A stretch of DNA of 64,000 bases from assembly GCA_033439265.1 (NCBI GenBank), contig JAVTVX010000016.1:21456701-21520700 (forward strand). The letters run 5' to 3'. Below the pieces are notes generated by a model. That model saw only the letters and a list, made by a program, of their open reading frames with translations. It did not search any database and was not told the origin of the DNA. Both the position numbers and the translations under genes were made by a program. Position 1 is the stretch's first letter, and each line of letters opens with the position of its first letter. Shown here one piece after another: positions 11,061 through 24,700 of the stretch. The stretch is from Dillenia suffruticosa (taxonomy: Eukaryota; Streptophyta; Magnoliopsida; Dilleniales; Dilleniaceae).

Positions 11061-11831
11061 AGGGACAACTCAAGTGATAGAATCACCATACTTCCGTCCT
11101 CCCTTTTTTGGTTCAATCCTACTTGATTGCATCTCTTGTACCAAAAAAAAAATATCCATTGGCCATCGTCACCCCGACGCCTTATTGGTTTAGTAACGAG
11201 AACATTTGATTCTTTTAATCAAATTTTTATATTCGAATTTTAAAAATAAAAAAAACCAAAAAAACTTATCCCTTAATAGATCCGACAATTAACTTGAAAC
11301 TGATTAGTCGGGACCAATAAATTGATTATCAGATATTTATTGGTCAAACACCAAAAAATTATTCAATAACCATAGATTTCGATACTCCAGAGATTAGATT
11401 AAATCTTAGTTATCTAAAATTTTTGAAATAGTTAAATATTATTTTGACCATTATCTTTGTTGGTAGTAATAAATTTTCTATCAAAGAGATACCCTTCCCG
11501 ACTGCTTTTGAGGTCAGGTCAGATCAAAGATACACTTTTAGGCCTGTAGTGGGGGGAGTTTAGATTAGAAGACAAATTTCTTAATTTAAAAAATTATAAT
11601 ATAATGATAATTCAATTTTTTTTCTTTTTTCTTTTTAATATGGATGAGTTATCTTGTCTAAAAAGAATTTAGATTTTTTTTATTATTCAAAAAAATAGAA
11701 CTTTACTACTATTTCCAAATTTGTAATTTATTAGGGTTATAATCAGAAACTATTGTAATAGTAATCTTCTAAAATTTCATCAAGCAAGTTTTATCATAAT
11801 ATTAATATATATTAATTTTTCCCCTGCTATC

Positions 11832-12210
11832 TAGGACTGTTACACAGACCGAGTCGAGTTGGAGTCGCTCGCGAGCCACTCGATCAACGGTTCGACTCTA
11901 TTCGAATTTGACCAAGTTCGAATAGTAGAATTTTAGACTCGAAAACTCGACGAGTAGCTCGATAACATATATTAATATATATTATATATATTTATATATG
12001 ATTATAATATAAAAATAAAATAAAATAAAATATATTAATATATTATAAAATAATCGAGTTTTTGAGTCGAGTTCGAGCAGTTTGTTATACAGTCGAGTCG
12101 ATTTTGATCCCTATTATTTACTACTCGTCGAATTCGAGTCGGGTAAAAAAAATCGAGTTCAGTTTGAGTACAGAGATACTCGAGATAGACTCGGCTCGAA
12201 TATACCCCTA
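11832..12210. mobile_element. hAT-type MITE in LINE copy B
   Basis: This is a 379-bp relative of the MITE at 8592-9000, at the equivalent position. Ends are TAGGACTGTTACAC and (reverse-complemented) TAGGGGTATATTCGAGCCG. Flanking 8-bp sequences are CTGCTATC (11824-11831) and CCGCTATC (12211-12218). It was copied with the host segment, since the target site is the same as in copy A. Confidence 0.8.
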
Positions 12211-12218
12211 CCGCTATC

Positions 12219-14287
12219 AAATTCCCATCGCTGTCCCTGAAGATTCCGCCTGTGCTCAGTTGAGAAACTTTGGAGACTGCCCCGTTAGTGTTTAACTTCA
12301 TCTTCCCTAAGGGAGGCGTCGGCCATTTCACCTTCTTACTACCTTCCAGCTTGTTTTCCACGTTCGTTCTCCATAACAGAGGAGCTTCCCTAGCCATTCT
12401 CGACGCTATAGCTGTTAGCTCTTTCGGAGAAAGACCGACTTTTTGGAAGACTTCCTTGCATCTTCCCTTTCAAATAAACAGATGGTACTAGTGAAAATGG
12501 CAGTGGTTCTTACCTTACCACTAGTTCCTACCTTCATCCATTCAAAGGGATTAGAGTAAGACTAGAACCAAGTACTTACGTCTTCTTCCACCATAGGCCT
12601 CACCAGATTCCAAGTCTCTGAGGCCTTCCTGTAGTCTCTCAGCACATGCATGATGGACTCTTCGTTTACCTTGTAGAGGGGGCAGGTTGTTTCCTCGCAT
12701 AATTTTCTCTTGAAACGCTTTACATTGGTCATCAACTTTCTTGTACTCGCTAACCACATGAAAGTTATGATTCTTTCTTGGCATTTGATCCTCCAAAGCT
12801 AACTCTAGCCCACTAGAACTTGATTACTTTGCTGATGTGCGTTGCAGACACCAAGATTTTATACGCAGAGGCTACAGAGAACACTGCATTGCTAGTACCC
12901 CTCCAGACGAAGCAATCTGCTGCTCTCCCAGAAGCAGGGACCAAAATACCTTTCACCTTTTCTACTTTCTCCCTCAGAAAGACAACAAACAGAGCCTCCA
13001 AGTTCTAGACACCTCTCTCTGTTAAGAAGCTGCTAACTTTGGCATTTGGGTCTTCAATACACTGGAGATTAGTCATGCTATCCTTGAGGTAGCTGTCTCC
13101 CACCCAATAATCAGTCCAAAACTTGATATCTCTTTTGTTTCCTACCCTCCAAAACATTCCTTTCCTGATGCAGCTCTTGCTCCTTAGAATGCCTCTGCAA
13201 AGGTTTGATCCCCCAAGCTTTTTTCCTCATCTATGTAGCTAGCATCCTTCGAATATTTTGCTCGTATGACTTTACACCAAAGAGCATTATGTCCCTTCTC
13301 TAGTTGTCATCCAAGCTTCACAAGTATTGCCATGTTATTCTCTCTCGACTTCCGTAATCCCAACCCTCTCTCCTTTTTAGTTTTACAAATCTTCTCCTAC
13401 TTCATTAGGTGAACTCTTCTCCTTTCCTCAGTGTTGCCCCAAAGGAAATTTCTGTTTAACTTATCCAACTTGCTGCAGAGATCACTCGATAGCCATGCCG
13501 TTTGCATGGTGTAAACCGGCATAGCAAACATAACGGATTGAATGAGGGTTCTTCTTCCCACCATACTAAGGAGTTTAGACTTCCAGCTGCTAAGCTTCTT
13601 TTGGACCCCATCGAGCACGTGTTGATGAAAGTTCCTCCCCATTCTCTCATGATTGATGTGAACCCCAACATAGGAACCTATATTGTCTAAGAGTGGAACT
13701 TTATTTGCAGCTGCAAAAGAGTTCTTAAGCGTCCAAGGGGCTCTTGGAGAAACCCAAAGCTGCGATTTGTTGAGATTCATGCCCATGTCACTTTCCGTTG
13801 AGAACTCGTTTAAACATCCCATAATTGCGTTGAGATTCAAATGCTCCACTTCCGCAAATAACATCAAGTCATACGTGAAGAAAGAATGAGAGATGGCTGG
13901 TCCTCTTATGGTGATTTTCACAAGATTCCAAACACCTTTCTTGACTCTCTCTTGGGACATATACGCCAATCTCTTCATAACTAAAATGAAAAGATAGGGA
14001 CAGAGCGGATCTCCCTGTCTTAAGCCTTTCCCTATTTTGATAGCCGGAAGGAGATCACCATTCCAAATGAGAGAAACCTCTCCACAAGTAATGGAGAACA
14101 TGATAAGCTTGATAAGAGAGATAGGGATATTGGCATCTTGTAAAACCCTACCAAGAAAACTCCAACTCATATTGTTGTAGGCTTTTTTGAAGTCAACTTT
14201 TAGCACCATATTGTATCTTTTACTCTTGGACTTGCAAATGGCATGAAGTTTTATATCCGTTGGCCATGTCTCTGAGGGACAGTTCAA
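12219..14287 (-). mobile_element. L1-type LINE copy B (RT, zf-RVT, partial RNase H)
   Basis: The longest preserved frame (about 14287-13397) is reverse transcriptase with KVDFKKAYNN, GLRQGDPLCPYLF and SPRAPWTLKNSF. The catalytic F-A-D-D motif is replaced by F-T-Y-D near 13870-13883. A zf-RVT segment follows at about 12796-12551 and the start of RNase H (T-N-G-A-V, then GGIFRDSDGNLIAVG) at 12300-12219, where the MITE cuts in. Unlike copy A, nothing of the LINE remains beyond the MITE: no poly(A) and no C-terminal RNase H. It is a dead fragment. Confidence 0.85.
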
Positions 14288-15189
14288 GCTATAGAATCAC
14301 CATACTTCCGTCTTCTCTTCTTCGGTTCAATCCTACTTGATTGCATCTCTTGTACCAAAAAAAAAAATATCCGTTGGCCATCGTCACCCCGACGCCGTAT
14401 TGGTTCAATAACAAGAACATTTGATTCTTTTAATCAAATTTTTATATTCGAATTTTAAAAATAGAAATAAAAAACCAAAAAAACTTATCCCTTAATGGAT
14501 CCGACAATTAACTTGAAACTGATTAGTCAGGACCAATAAATTGATTATCAGATATCTATCGGTCAAGCATCAAAAAATTATTCAGCAACCATAGATATCG
14601 ATACTCCGGAGATTAGATTAAATCTTAATTATCTAAAATTTTTGAAATAGTTAAATATTATTTTGACTATAATCTTTGTTGATAGTAAAAATTTTTCCAT
14701 CAAAGAGATACCCTTCCCGATTGCTTTTTTGGTCAGGTCAGATCAAAGATACACTTTTAGGCTAGTAGTGGGAAGAGTTTAGATTAGAAGACAAATTTCT
14801 TAATTTAAAAAATTATAATATAATGATAATTCAATTTTTTTTTCTTTTTTTTTTAATATGGATGAGTTATCTTGTCTAAAAAGAATTTAGATTTTTTTAT
14901 TATTAAAAAAAATAGAACTTTACTACTATTTCTAAATTTGTAATTTATTAGGGTTATAATTAGAAACTATTGTAATAGTACCCTTCTAAAATTTCATCGT
15001 GCATGTTTTATCGTAATAAAAGGTATTTCTCATTACTTTATTAATTATGTGAGTATAAACGGATTGTTAGGGTACATAAGTTCCACAAATGTTTGGATTC
15101 GATCTTATTAATTTTTTTTTGTATCTTTATTTAAAATTATATTTCGATTAATTCAATCCGATCCGATCTGATCAATTATTGGGTTTAAA

Positions 15190-15355
15190 GCTCGGTTGTT
15201 GTTATTGTTATAATCCGATCCGACCTACTGTCAAGTCCTTTTCTGAGAGAGCTCTCCCACTATAATTTTCTCAATTTCTAAGTCTCGAATCTGAATTATT
15301 TGTTAAAGAATCTAATACCCTTTTCACTAAACTAACTATCAGTTAGTGGAATCAA
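15190..15355 (+). repeat. Dispersed AT-rich repeat copy
   Basis: It shares the ordered blocks 'gagagctctccca..ataattttctcaatttcta', 'tcgaatctgaat', 'taaagaatctaatac' and 'actaaactaactatcagtt' with other copies in the window. Confidence 0.5.
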
Positions 15356-16859
15356 TCTTATTTTGCCAAAGAGTTATACCTCAATCGGTCCCGAGCCTCT
15401 CCTACGTACCAAAAAAAAAAATTCTTATCATGTTGACTCCAAATTAGTTATTTTGAATTCTAACCAACAGCTTCGGGTTTGAGACCTTGATTTTGCCCCA
15501 TATTCCACCAAAAGGGAAACGAAAAGCTACAAGCAATTAGGCATTCCTCGAATTTTTGTGTCACTGGTTCCGGGGTATTTGGAGCACTCCGAGAATTTCG
15601 AACATTTGGATGGCCCGTCTTATTAGGGTCGGGCCAAGAATTTCGAACATTAAGATGGCCCAACTATATTGGCCCGACCAAGGATTTTTTTTTGGTGCAG
15701 GCCGACCAAAGATGAGTGGAGACCAAAGAGATGATGAGATTGAAGACAAAAAAACCGTCTCGTTTTTTTGATTTGGTAGAAGGGTCAGGCCCTCCTCACC
15801 CCAAGGTTGCAGATTTTCTCACGAACATGGGACATCTTCTCACCCCTGGGTGCATGAATTCTATTCTCCAGTATCTTGTAAATTCTGCAAAAAGATGCAA
15901 GTGGTCTCCATCTTCCCAGAAGATAGGAGTATTTAGGCCCTCCGGGCCTGCTTTCTTGTTCTCTTTCTTACCAAAAAAAAGGGCTAGGCCCTTTAAAATT
16001 TGGGAGAATGGGGAATTTGGGGTCACCATACCAAATCAGGAGAGAGAGAGAGAAAGAGGCCTGGGGTAATATATATGGTGCAAATGCATTGGATAAGTCA
16101 TCTTGAGCATTCTATTACTTTGTACCACAGGTCTCCTCTAAATTGATCTATTCTCTCTTCTTATGAGAGATAAAGAGAGAGAGAGAGTGAGAGAGAAGGA
16201 GAGTAATATCACTTTCATGCTTAGACAATTCCAACTAATACATTTTTCTAATGTGGCATTTGCAACCTCCCCCACAAGGATTCTTCCTAGTTTTGCTATA
16301 CGATGATGTTGAACAAACATATAACAATAAAGAAATAGAGTAGACAAACTTGAAACTCTTTCCTAGTTTCTAGGGCATATAGGTTGGGACTTCTTTGCCC
16401 TTCCCACTCTATCTAGATGACCCAATTGCCTTGGTCCATCATTTCTTACCCTTGTGGGGGAGAAGCCTGTATTTACATATATGTTCTTGTAAGAGTGGTT
16501 TGAAATCCAATCAACTTGAGTTCAAGGGCTTCTTCCCCAAATAATTAAAAACAAAAATTTTCCCAAAAATTAAAAAAAAAGGGAAACAAAGTCAATTGAT
16601 TTTGTCCTTTCACAAGTAATTTTTAATTAAGAAGCCACATATTCCAATCGCTTTAAGACAGATTCAGTACCCCAAATGTATTATTGAGTTTGTACCTTTT
16701 CAATGAAGAATTGGGCATAGAGAATAAGGTCGTAACTTTTGAATATTTTATGTTTTGAAGTTATTAATGTGAAATCACTTTGATTAAAATTAGCAAACTT
16801 ATGTTAATTTATCAACGAATGGTCAGTTTCAGTGAAAATGACATTAGAATCTCTTAACT

Positions 16860-17005
16860 AAGAATTTGAATTCAAGTTTAGGGAACGAAAAAAACTACGC
16901 TGGGAGAAGTCCCCTCACAAAGAGTTTAATCATATCTCGAATCAAATTAGTCAGATCATAGATCATAGATCATAGATCATAGATCTGGATACTGATTGAC
17001 TAAGA
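16860..17005 (-). repeat. Dispersed AT-rich repeat copy with local (agatcat)n expansion
   Basis: An inverse-orientation copy of the same family. Its end holds four to five tandem copies of the 7-mer agatcat at 16954-16985, a local slippage expansion. Confidence 0.5.
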
Positions 17006-18913
17006 CAAAAAAAAGGACTTATGTTAATCTCCCGCCATAATTGTTCAAGTTGATGACTGAACTTCCCTTCTGTAAACTATTCTCTCACTCTCTAACCATC
17101 TAACATCAAAAGTGACAACCTCACTAGAGGATCCGAACACCAATTGGAGATCATGTTTGTGGCGTGAAAGGCAAAAGTGATGCTGAAGGAATGATTCTAA
17201 TTCTGAAATTCTAAACATAACCTAATTGTCCTTGAACACATTTTGTTGCAACCAACAGTGCGCAGATAGATGAAGATGACCCATTTTGCAGAAATCAAGG
17301 GAACAAAACTGAGAATCCACATAGGTTATGTTCCATTTAGTATGGGTACTATGAATAGATTTAGTTGCACCCAACTGAACTCCAAATTTGATTAACTATG
17401 TCATATGCATATTGTACTTTATGAAGAAGACCCATTAGTAAAAATATTGACAACTACTTATATTTTATAGTGAAAAGGAGTAATTAGTCAACACTAATTA
17501 GTTTGAACATTGATTAATTAAGTTTAATGTATCTTTAGTTACACCCACCCATACGATGAAGTGATTAGCTTAAAATTGCAATTTTTCTTCCCTTGATTCA
17601 AGAGTTAATAAAGCCAACAAATTATTGCTCAACTGGCACCATCCTCTTCCTTGTAGAAGTCTCGATTTCGAGTATCTCCTATGTATTAGAAGAAAAAATC
17701 AAGAGTTAATAAAATCATAATTAATGAGCCCCCGGAAAAAAGAATCATTAGTTCACCACTATGGCAAATATTTTGAGGCTTCTAAAAATAACCCTCCTTG
17801 GAAGGCTATAAAAGCGAGGGAAATTTTTATACTCTTAAACATAAGTCAATTTTAGAGGAAAGTTTCACAAATCTTAAAATAGAGTTAAAAATATAAAAAA
17901 TATTTTATTTGAAATTATCTGTAAATTATTTTCGAACAAGAGAATTTGCCGAATCCCCTCGATTAAAAATAGTCTAGCCGTTACTCAAAGTAGGGATTGA
18001 TTTAGAATTTTTCCCATCTTCCTAAATTGTATGAAAGTTCTTGTTTTGTCATGAACAAGAACATAGCCCATTGTTGGTCCAAAATTTTTATTTAAATTTC
18101 TATGATTTACAAATACATTTAGATGTAGAATATTACCAATGGAGGTGATGCATTGGGGATGTTGTGAGGTTGGCAATAACCAGTGAAGTCATTTTCAATT
18201 TATTATAAAAAGGAAAAAAAAGAAGGACAGACACAAAAAGAAAACCAAAAAGAAAGTCCATTAACCACATAAAGATACAACTTGAGTTATTTTATGTAAT
18301 ATTTAAGAAAGGGAATTCAAGAACTCATGCTAATACTAAATTTTATTAATTAAAATTTTAAATTCAAATCTAAAAATAAAAAACAAATATCCAAATCAAT
18401 TTTTAAATGGGTTTTAATAATATTCAAATTAAATTAATCAAATAATTTAAATATTAATAGATTAAAGAAGAAAAATATACCTTCCTTGAAAAGTCCAAAT
18501 GCCAGATAAAATGTTTGATGAAGTGACCTTCCCACTGTTGTGCCTTGTTGAAACATTGTCCCATTTGTTGTGTAGTTAAAAGGAGGGGTGTCCTCCATTG
18601 TTGTCCTCATGAGGAAGAAATAGACACATAAGTTCATCTTTGTGTACGGGTGTTGGAGTTTTGTCTCCGCTGCTCATGATGCTTCATATTCAATGAGTTG
18701 TAACAAAATATATGTGAGCTCACCGACGGATGGTTCAGTTAATTTAGAGACTGACACTCCTTAATCATGATCGGGAATTCGATTCTTTATGAAAACAGAA
18801 AAATTAACGTTGGGAGATCTGTCTTCTCAATTGGACCCTGTAAGCGATCGATCCAAATTAATCAAAACAAAATCCTAAATACTGGGTTGATTACCTAGTT
18901 ATAGTATCAAAAT

Positions 18914-18940
18914 ATATGTGTGTGTGTGCGCGCGCGCGCT
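18914..18940. repeat. Alternating GT/GC purine-pyrimidine tract
   Basis: A (GT)n run passes directly into a (GC)n run. Alternating tracts of this kind can adopt Z-DNA. No gene is adjacent. Confidence 0.7.
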
Positions 18941-21479
18941 TTGTATTCAAATTGACCAAGTGCGTTGTATTTTTGAGATGGCAACGCCAATGCCAGAGTT
19001 GAAAATTGCTTCTAGCTATATCACACGGGACCTCCGACTCTTGCTGGGGCAATTTCAACCGTGCTCCATGTCAATGATCCAGAACCAAATAACCAATAGT
19101 CAAACACGTGATGCATTTTTTTTTTTGGCAAAATTTAGTATAAAAAAGATCAAATTTAATACGGAAATACATATCAATAAAAGATTAAAAATTTTAAATT
19201 AAATAATTTTGAATTAATGAAAATATGACAAAAATTTAACATGTTTGATGAAATGCCATATAGATTTGATATATTTAATCTACGATCTTTCACTGGTTGG
19301 GGATTATTATCTCTTAAATAAAATCTTGAATTCAAATTATATATATATAGAGAAATTGATATCAAAAGAATTTATCATTTACAAGTTTAACTGAGTTATT
19401 TAATAAGAATCAAAATAATTACCGATTTTTGATCGTTTATCCACAAAAAAAATGGGATCTTTATGGTATTATTCCTTTCATCATCCTATGATCACATCCC
19501 TAATCCCTATCGGATCCTTTCTTGTTTATTGCGCGTATTTGATGGAAGGAAGAAAAAGAAAATCTAAATTATCCAAAATTTGAAAACCCAAAATCAATTT
19601 TCTTTTGTCATCAAATTATTATCCTCTCTCTCTCTCTCTCTCTTTCTCAGTGTGATCATGAATCTCTGTTTCTCTCACCTGGATTATACCATGGGGGAGG
19701 GTGAGGGAAAGGAGTCGGCCGTGACCGGCGGGGAAAAATAGAGATATGAAATGTTCGAGTCAAAGAAGTCGTCTGATGAGACCACACCGACACTTCAACT
19801 TGCTCGGACCCAACGCACCCGGACACGGACCGGCGGCTTTAACCCCACGGCCACAGGAAAGGCCCACTCCAGAGAACCTCGTGAAAAGCATGACCTCTGT
19901 TATTCAAAAATAAAAATCAAATAATTTCTTTATGCATTATTGTCATTTTAAATTATGCTTCTACCGTGTCAACTTTAGTTTTACGTTCGAATTTTCATAA
20001 ATATATATATTTTCGTAATTCTAATAATTTTTATATAATAAAAAAAATAATTATGCTTATCGGGTAGTTGAAGGTGTTTCTTACTAAAACTAAGAAAACA
20101 TTTTTCTTTTGTGCATGAACTCGAGATCTCTATGAGAAAATTAGTGATACCAATTGAATTATAGTTCATTGACTCTGAAAACACCACTGGAGCAAAATCA
20201 GAGCAATTATATTAATTGTTTGTTTTTATGAGGTCTTTCCTCTATCTCTTATAAGCAAAAATAATAATTATTATTAAATTACTATTATTGTTGTCGTTGT
20301 TACCTTGATATTGTTTCCCTTTTAAGCTCATTGGCTCAATTGCATTCTTTTTTATTTTTTAATTTTCTTTCTATCTTTATATCTAGTTAAAATTCATCGA
20401 CAAACTCTAGGAAATTCCCATGTGGCCATCATGCAAACATGAATTTAAATTTTATCTTTAGGAGGAGTCTAAGAAAAGGAAAAACAAAAAAATGAAAGAA
20501 CCTTCTATGGATGCTTATGGTAGTCATGGTGAGACCCCTTTATTATTATTATTTTTAATATATGTTACCCTTTTGGCTCGATAAGATAGATATCTCGTAA
20601 AATCTGATTTTTTTTTTATTGTACGTAATTTGAATCTCGAATCATAAGATTGAAAAAGGGATTATGACTAGTGGGTTGTCCCCGACATTTTTTATTATTT
20701 TTGGTTCTCCTTTTTCTTTTTCTTTTACCCAGAAAGCTGACCCAAACAACGCATTAAGGCAGTGCGTGTACCATCGACCAATGGCCCCAAAATTGGTGTG
20801 TTTGTGTGTGTCATCTAAATTGCTAAAATAAAATATTATTTGCATTTGAAAAATTGAGAGAATTATTAAAAGATTTTATTATAAAATTTTTAATAACCAA
20901 TAGAATTATATCGATATTGTTAAAGATATCATATGTTTTGAGAATATGGAGAAAATATTATGTATCAAATCAAATTAATTATCGATTTGATTTTGAGAAT
21001 ATTTTTAATTATATTTATTTTCATATTTGTAACAATTATTTCTATATTTATAATAACAGATTTTCTATATAAATTCAATATATTATAATATTTGATTAAA
21101 ATAATAGATCATTAGAATTTATATTCTTATTATATTGCTTTTTATCTGTAATAACTATAAATTTTATGAATAATATTATTAAGATCGAAAAGGATTAAAG
21201 AATTTTAATACGGTATGATTCTGTTGGTGATAATAAATTAAAAATTTTTAAATATAATTTAATGCAATTAATAAAATCATGTGATATCAAATTTTAATAA
21301 TTCAAGTATCTAAATTTTTTAGTTCTAAAATAAGACTTAAATTATGTTATTTTGGGTATCATTGACTAAGTAAAATATGACATAAATGATGGAAAAGAAG
21401 AAAATCATTAAAAAAATATCTGCCAGAAGCCCTGAAAAAAGATAAAGCTCAAAGGTCAAATAGGAAACTTCCAAAATTC

Positions 21480-21488
21480 TATATATAA
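21480..21488 (+). promoter_or_regulatory. TATA box of the lipase gene
   Basis: TATATATAA lies about 200 bp upstream of the start codon. Transcription would begin near 21512, giving a 5' leader that includes a (CT)n tract at 21536-21565. Confidence 0.6.
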
Positions 21489-21531
21489 CCAGGACTTGTG
21501 AATGATCCTAATGGCATAAGATAAGTTCATC

Positions 21532-21566
<35 letters not shown>

Positions 21567-21681
21567 AACCTATAGATATCCCACAATCCTCTGCGTATAT
21601 CTCTCTCACGTTGGATATTTGATTCTGGAAGCACTTTTATCGGCATCTCTCTCTCCCCAAATCTTTCAAGGTCCTTCTTCC

Positions 21682-21694
21682 ATGGTATGACACT

Positions 21695-21727
<33 letters not shown>

Positions 21728-24700
21728 GTTCGTATACTTTGTTTTATAATATTCTACATCTGTATTGTGGGCAGGCTGTTGAATCCGAAGGCATCAAATA
21801 TGAAGAGGTTAGTCTTAATGGATATTAATCTTTTTTTTTCTTTCAAAATATATATTTATATTTTTGTTGATTAAATGAATACCCATTTTAATATTTGTAA
21901 TGATTTGTGGAATTGAACAGGAATTCATACTGAACGCTAGAGGGTTGAAGCTATTCACATGCAGATGGGTTCCTGCAAATCAACAGCCAAAAGCTCTCAT
22001 TTTCATGTGCCATGGTTATTCCATGGAATGCAGTATTTCTATGGAAGGTCATTTTCCAAAAAAAAAAAAAAATCCTTTTCTTTTCCTTTTTCCTTTTTTT
22101 TTTTTAAAAAAAAAAACAATTTTTAGTTAAAATATATATATATTTTTTTGGGCAGAATTACTGTTTTTGTTGATTTTTTTTTTTGAAATTTTAATTGAAT
22201 CAGGTACTGGAATTAGACTAGCAAAAGCAGGATATGAAGTTCATGGAATTGATTATGAAGGTCATGGAAAATCTGGCGGTCTTCAAGGACTAGTGCCTTC
22301 CTTTGACAACGTTGTTGATGATTGCTCTCAATATTTTACCAAAGTTTCTGGTAATTTATTTCTTTCTCTCTCTATTATTATTCATTAATCTTACATAGGA
22401 CAGCAAAAGGAAACAAAAATCTTTTCTTTCTTATTAAAATTTCAGGGTATATTATGTTAGCATTTTTGACCCATATGTATATGTTGTCTGTATGTGTACA
22501 TATGTATGTATATATGCATGAATTTACAAAAATGTTAAAATAAGATTTTTTAAAAAAAAATTAAATTAGAAATAAATATTTTTTTTATAAATTACTGGTA
22601 TTTGATAACCACGTTAGAATCGAAGTCAGGCGCAAAACTCTCCGAACACCCTCTATGACTCGAATCTGAAATCTTATTTAAAGGGTATCGGTGTCTAACG
22701 CTAAAAGTTGATTCAAGTGAAGTTAGGTTGAATTAAGATTTTGATAAATAATACCATGAACCCAGTTGAAAAAGTTGAAGGTAGGTTCAACTAAAGTAAT
22801 GTGGACATTTTAATATTAAAAAATTATATAATTTAATTTTTATTTATAAAATTCTTTATTTTCTATTTTTTTTATTTTAATTGAAAAATATTATAATAAG
22901 TTAAATAAATCAAATTAAATGTAAATTAAAACCAGTCCTCGGAAAGCATACTTTATAATTTTTTTGTTTGATGGGGTGGGGTATAGAGAAGAAAGAGAAC
23001 AAGATGAAGCAGAGATTCTTGCTTGGGGAATCAATGGGAGGAGTTGTGGCTCTCCGTGTCCATAGGAAACAACCTGACTTCTATGATGGTGCCATCTTGG
23101 TTGCACCCATGTGTAAGGTATGTCCTCTCTCTCTCTCTCAGTCAAATGACTTACCAGCGGTGGTTGTAGGGCCAAAATCTCATGTTTGGTAGCAATTATT
23201 TTTCCTTTTTTGGTTTCGTATGGTAGAATGGGAGAAGATATCATTGTATTAATAATTTTTAATACTACCGACAGATAATCATTCAACTAAGGTAATATGT
23301 TAAATCATTTAATTAAATTTTGAATCTAAAAATTAGAAATAGAGAAAATTATGTTGAGAGAGTTGTCTCCTAAATAGAGTTTCATAAACGTTCGAATCAT
23401 ATTAGTTAAAGTATGATACCGATAGGAGAACCGATTTTTAATGCTAAAAATTTTACTTAATTATAAGTATATTTATCCTCTATTTTTTTGAATGTTTCCA
23501 TATCGTGGTATTATTTTGTTGTTAGAATAATATTGCAAAACCAACACCTAGTTGGTCCGAATTCTAGATTCAAGTTTATGTATGAGAAATAGGTAACATG
23601 AGAGATTTCTTTTTCAAGAATCTAATTCAAATCAGATTTAGTCGGGTCCAATAGTTTATTTCAAAAAAATATTACAAAATTCCACAATAACTTATAGATT
23701 TGAACTTACAGTGTATTAAATTTAATTAGAGAAGGAAGATGAGTTTCCAGGGTTGAAAACTTGATTTGCTAATGTTCCATATTTGAACAGATTGCAGATG
23801 ACATGAAGCCACATCCGGTTGTAGTGACAATCCTAACCAAGCTCTGCAATTTCATCCCAACTTGGAAAATAGTCCCTACTCAAGATGTTGTTGATGCTGC
23901 CATTAAAGAAACCAAGAGAAGAGAAGAGGTAAAATAATCAAACTACTTAATTTTAATTTTTCTATTTAAAAGAACAAAGGAGCAAAACTCAAATATTGAC
24001 CTTAAAACTTAATTGGGCAATTTCTAAATCATTTTAAGTCAAAAGGGTTTGATCGGTTATGTTATTAACATATCAACTTCTGTCTGGATTACACATATAT
24101 AAAATAGAATATAATGGTCGATCTTATTTAATAGAAAAAAGCACATTACTTATGTTATATAAAGAGAACAATTATACAGGTGAGTATATGATATGAAATA
24201 AAGTATAATATTTTTAAAAAGACAGTGCAGTGATACAAACCTCCTTTTCCAACCTGATAATCGTAGATTTGAATTCTCATACAACAAAAAAAAAGATATG
24301 AAAGGATATATATATCTGATTCCCACTCAGTGAAATAAAGCTCCGACTGCTGTTTTATATTTAAAATGAAAATTATTTATATTGTTAATTCCATATATAT
24401 CCTTGTACTTGGTTTACTTTAATCTAAAGATTACATTATTCTAACCCTAACCCAAAAAAAAAAATGAGACAGGTAAGAGCAAACCCATATTGCTACAAGG
24501 GACGGCCAAGATTGCTGACTGCCAATCAACTCCTCGTTGCCAGCCTAGACATGGAAAAGAGACTAAATGAGGTTTGTTAAAATCTTGTCACATCTTTATG
24601 ATTATATGATTTGATTAATATAATATATAGTTTTTTATAATAAACAAATAATAGTGTTTAGTTCGTTAAGATGCCTTTGGACTATTATAGTACTTTAGGA

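Larger units (their letters stand above)
5550..11085 (-). mobile_element. L1-type LINE copy A, 3' end with poly(A), nested insertions
   Basis: The minus-strand order is degenerate reverse transcriptase (about 11000-10000), zf-RVT domain (about 9680-9350), RNase H (about 9130-9001, then 8591-8577 and 6083-5792), 3' UTR, and a 35-nt poly(A) seen as T at 5550-5584. The RT motif normally read F-A-D-D is F-T-Y-N here, and frameshifts and stops are present, so the copy is dead. A hAT-type MITE (8592-9000) and a CACTA element (6084-8576) interrupt the RNase H region. Skipping both, with one copy of each target duplication, gives an unbroken frame through the domain. No endonuclease domain was found, so the copy looks 5'-truncated. 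The upper boundary is approximate. Confidence 0.85.
8584..15020. repeat. Tandem duplication of ~3.2 kb (LINE, MITE and flank)
   Basis: Segment 8584-11801 and segment 11824-15020 align end to end in the same orientation, including about 700 bp beyond the LINE coding region. They are separated by 22 bp (11802-11823). Both begin at the 8-bp target duplication of the MITE. Shared features include the altered RT motif and the MITE at the same site. Differences are mostly substitutions and small indels. Confidence 0.8.
15021..21479. other. Intergenic region, no gene recognised
   Basis: The 6.5 kb between the LINE duplication and the lipase promoter is AT-rich, and no conserved protein was found on either strand. 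It contains copies of the dispersed AT-rich repeat (about 15190-15355, 16860-17005, 18760-18870), a pair of ~45-bp repeats near 15592-15660, GA tracts near 16035 and 16170, and a GT/GC alternating run at 18914-18940. Confidence 0.55.
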
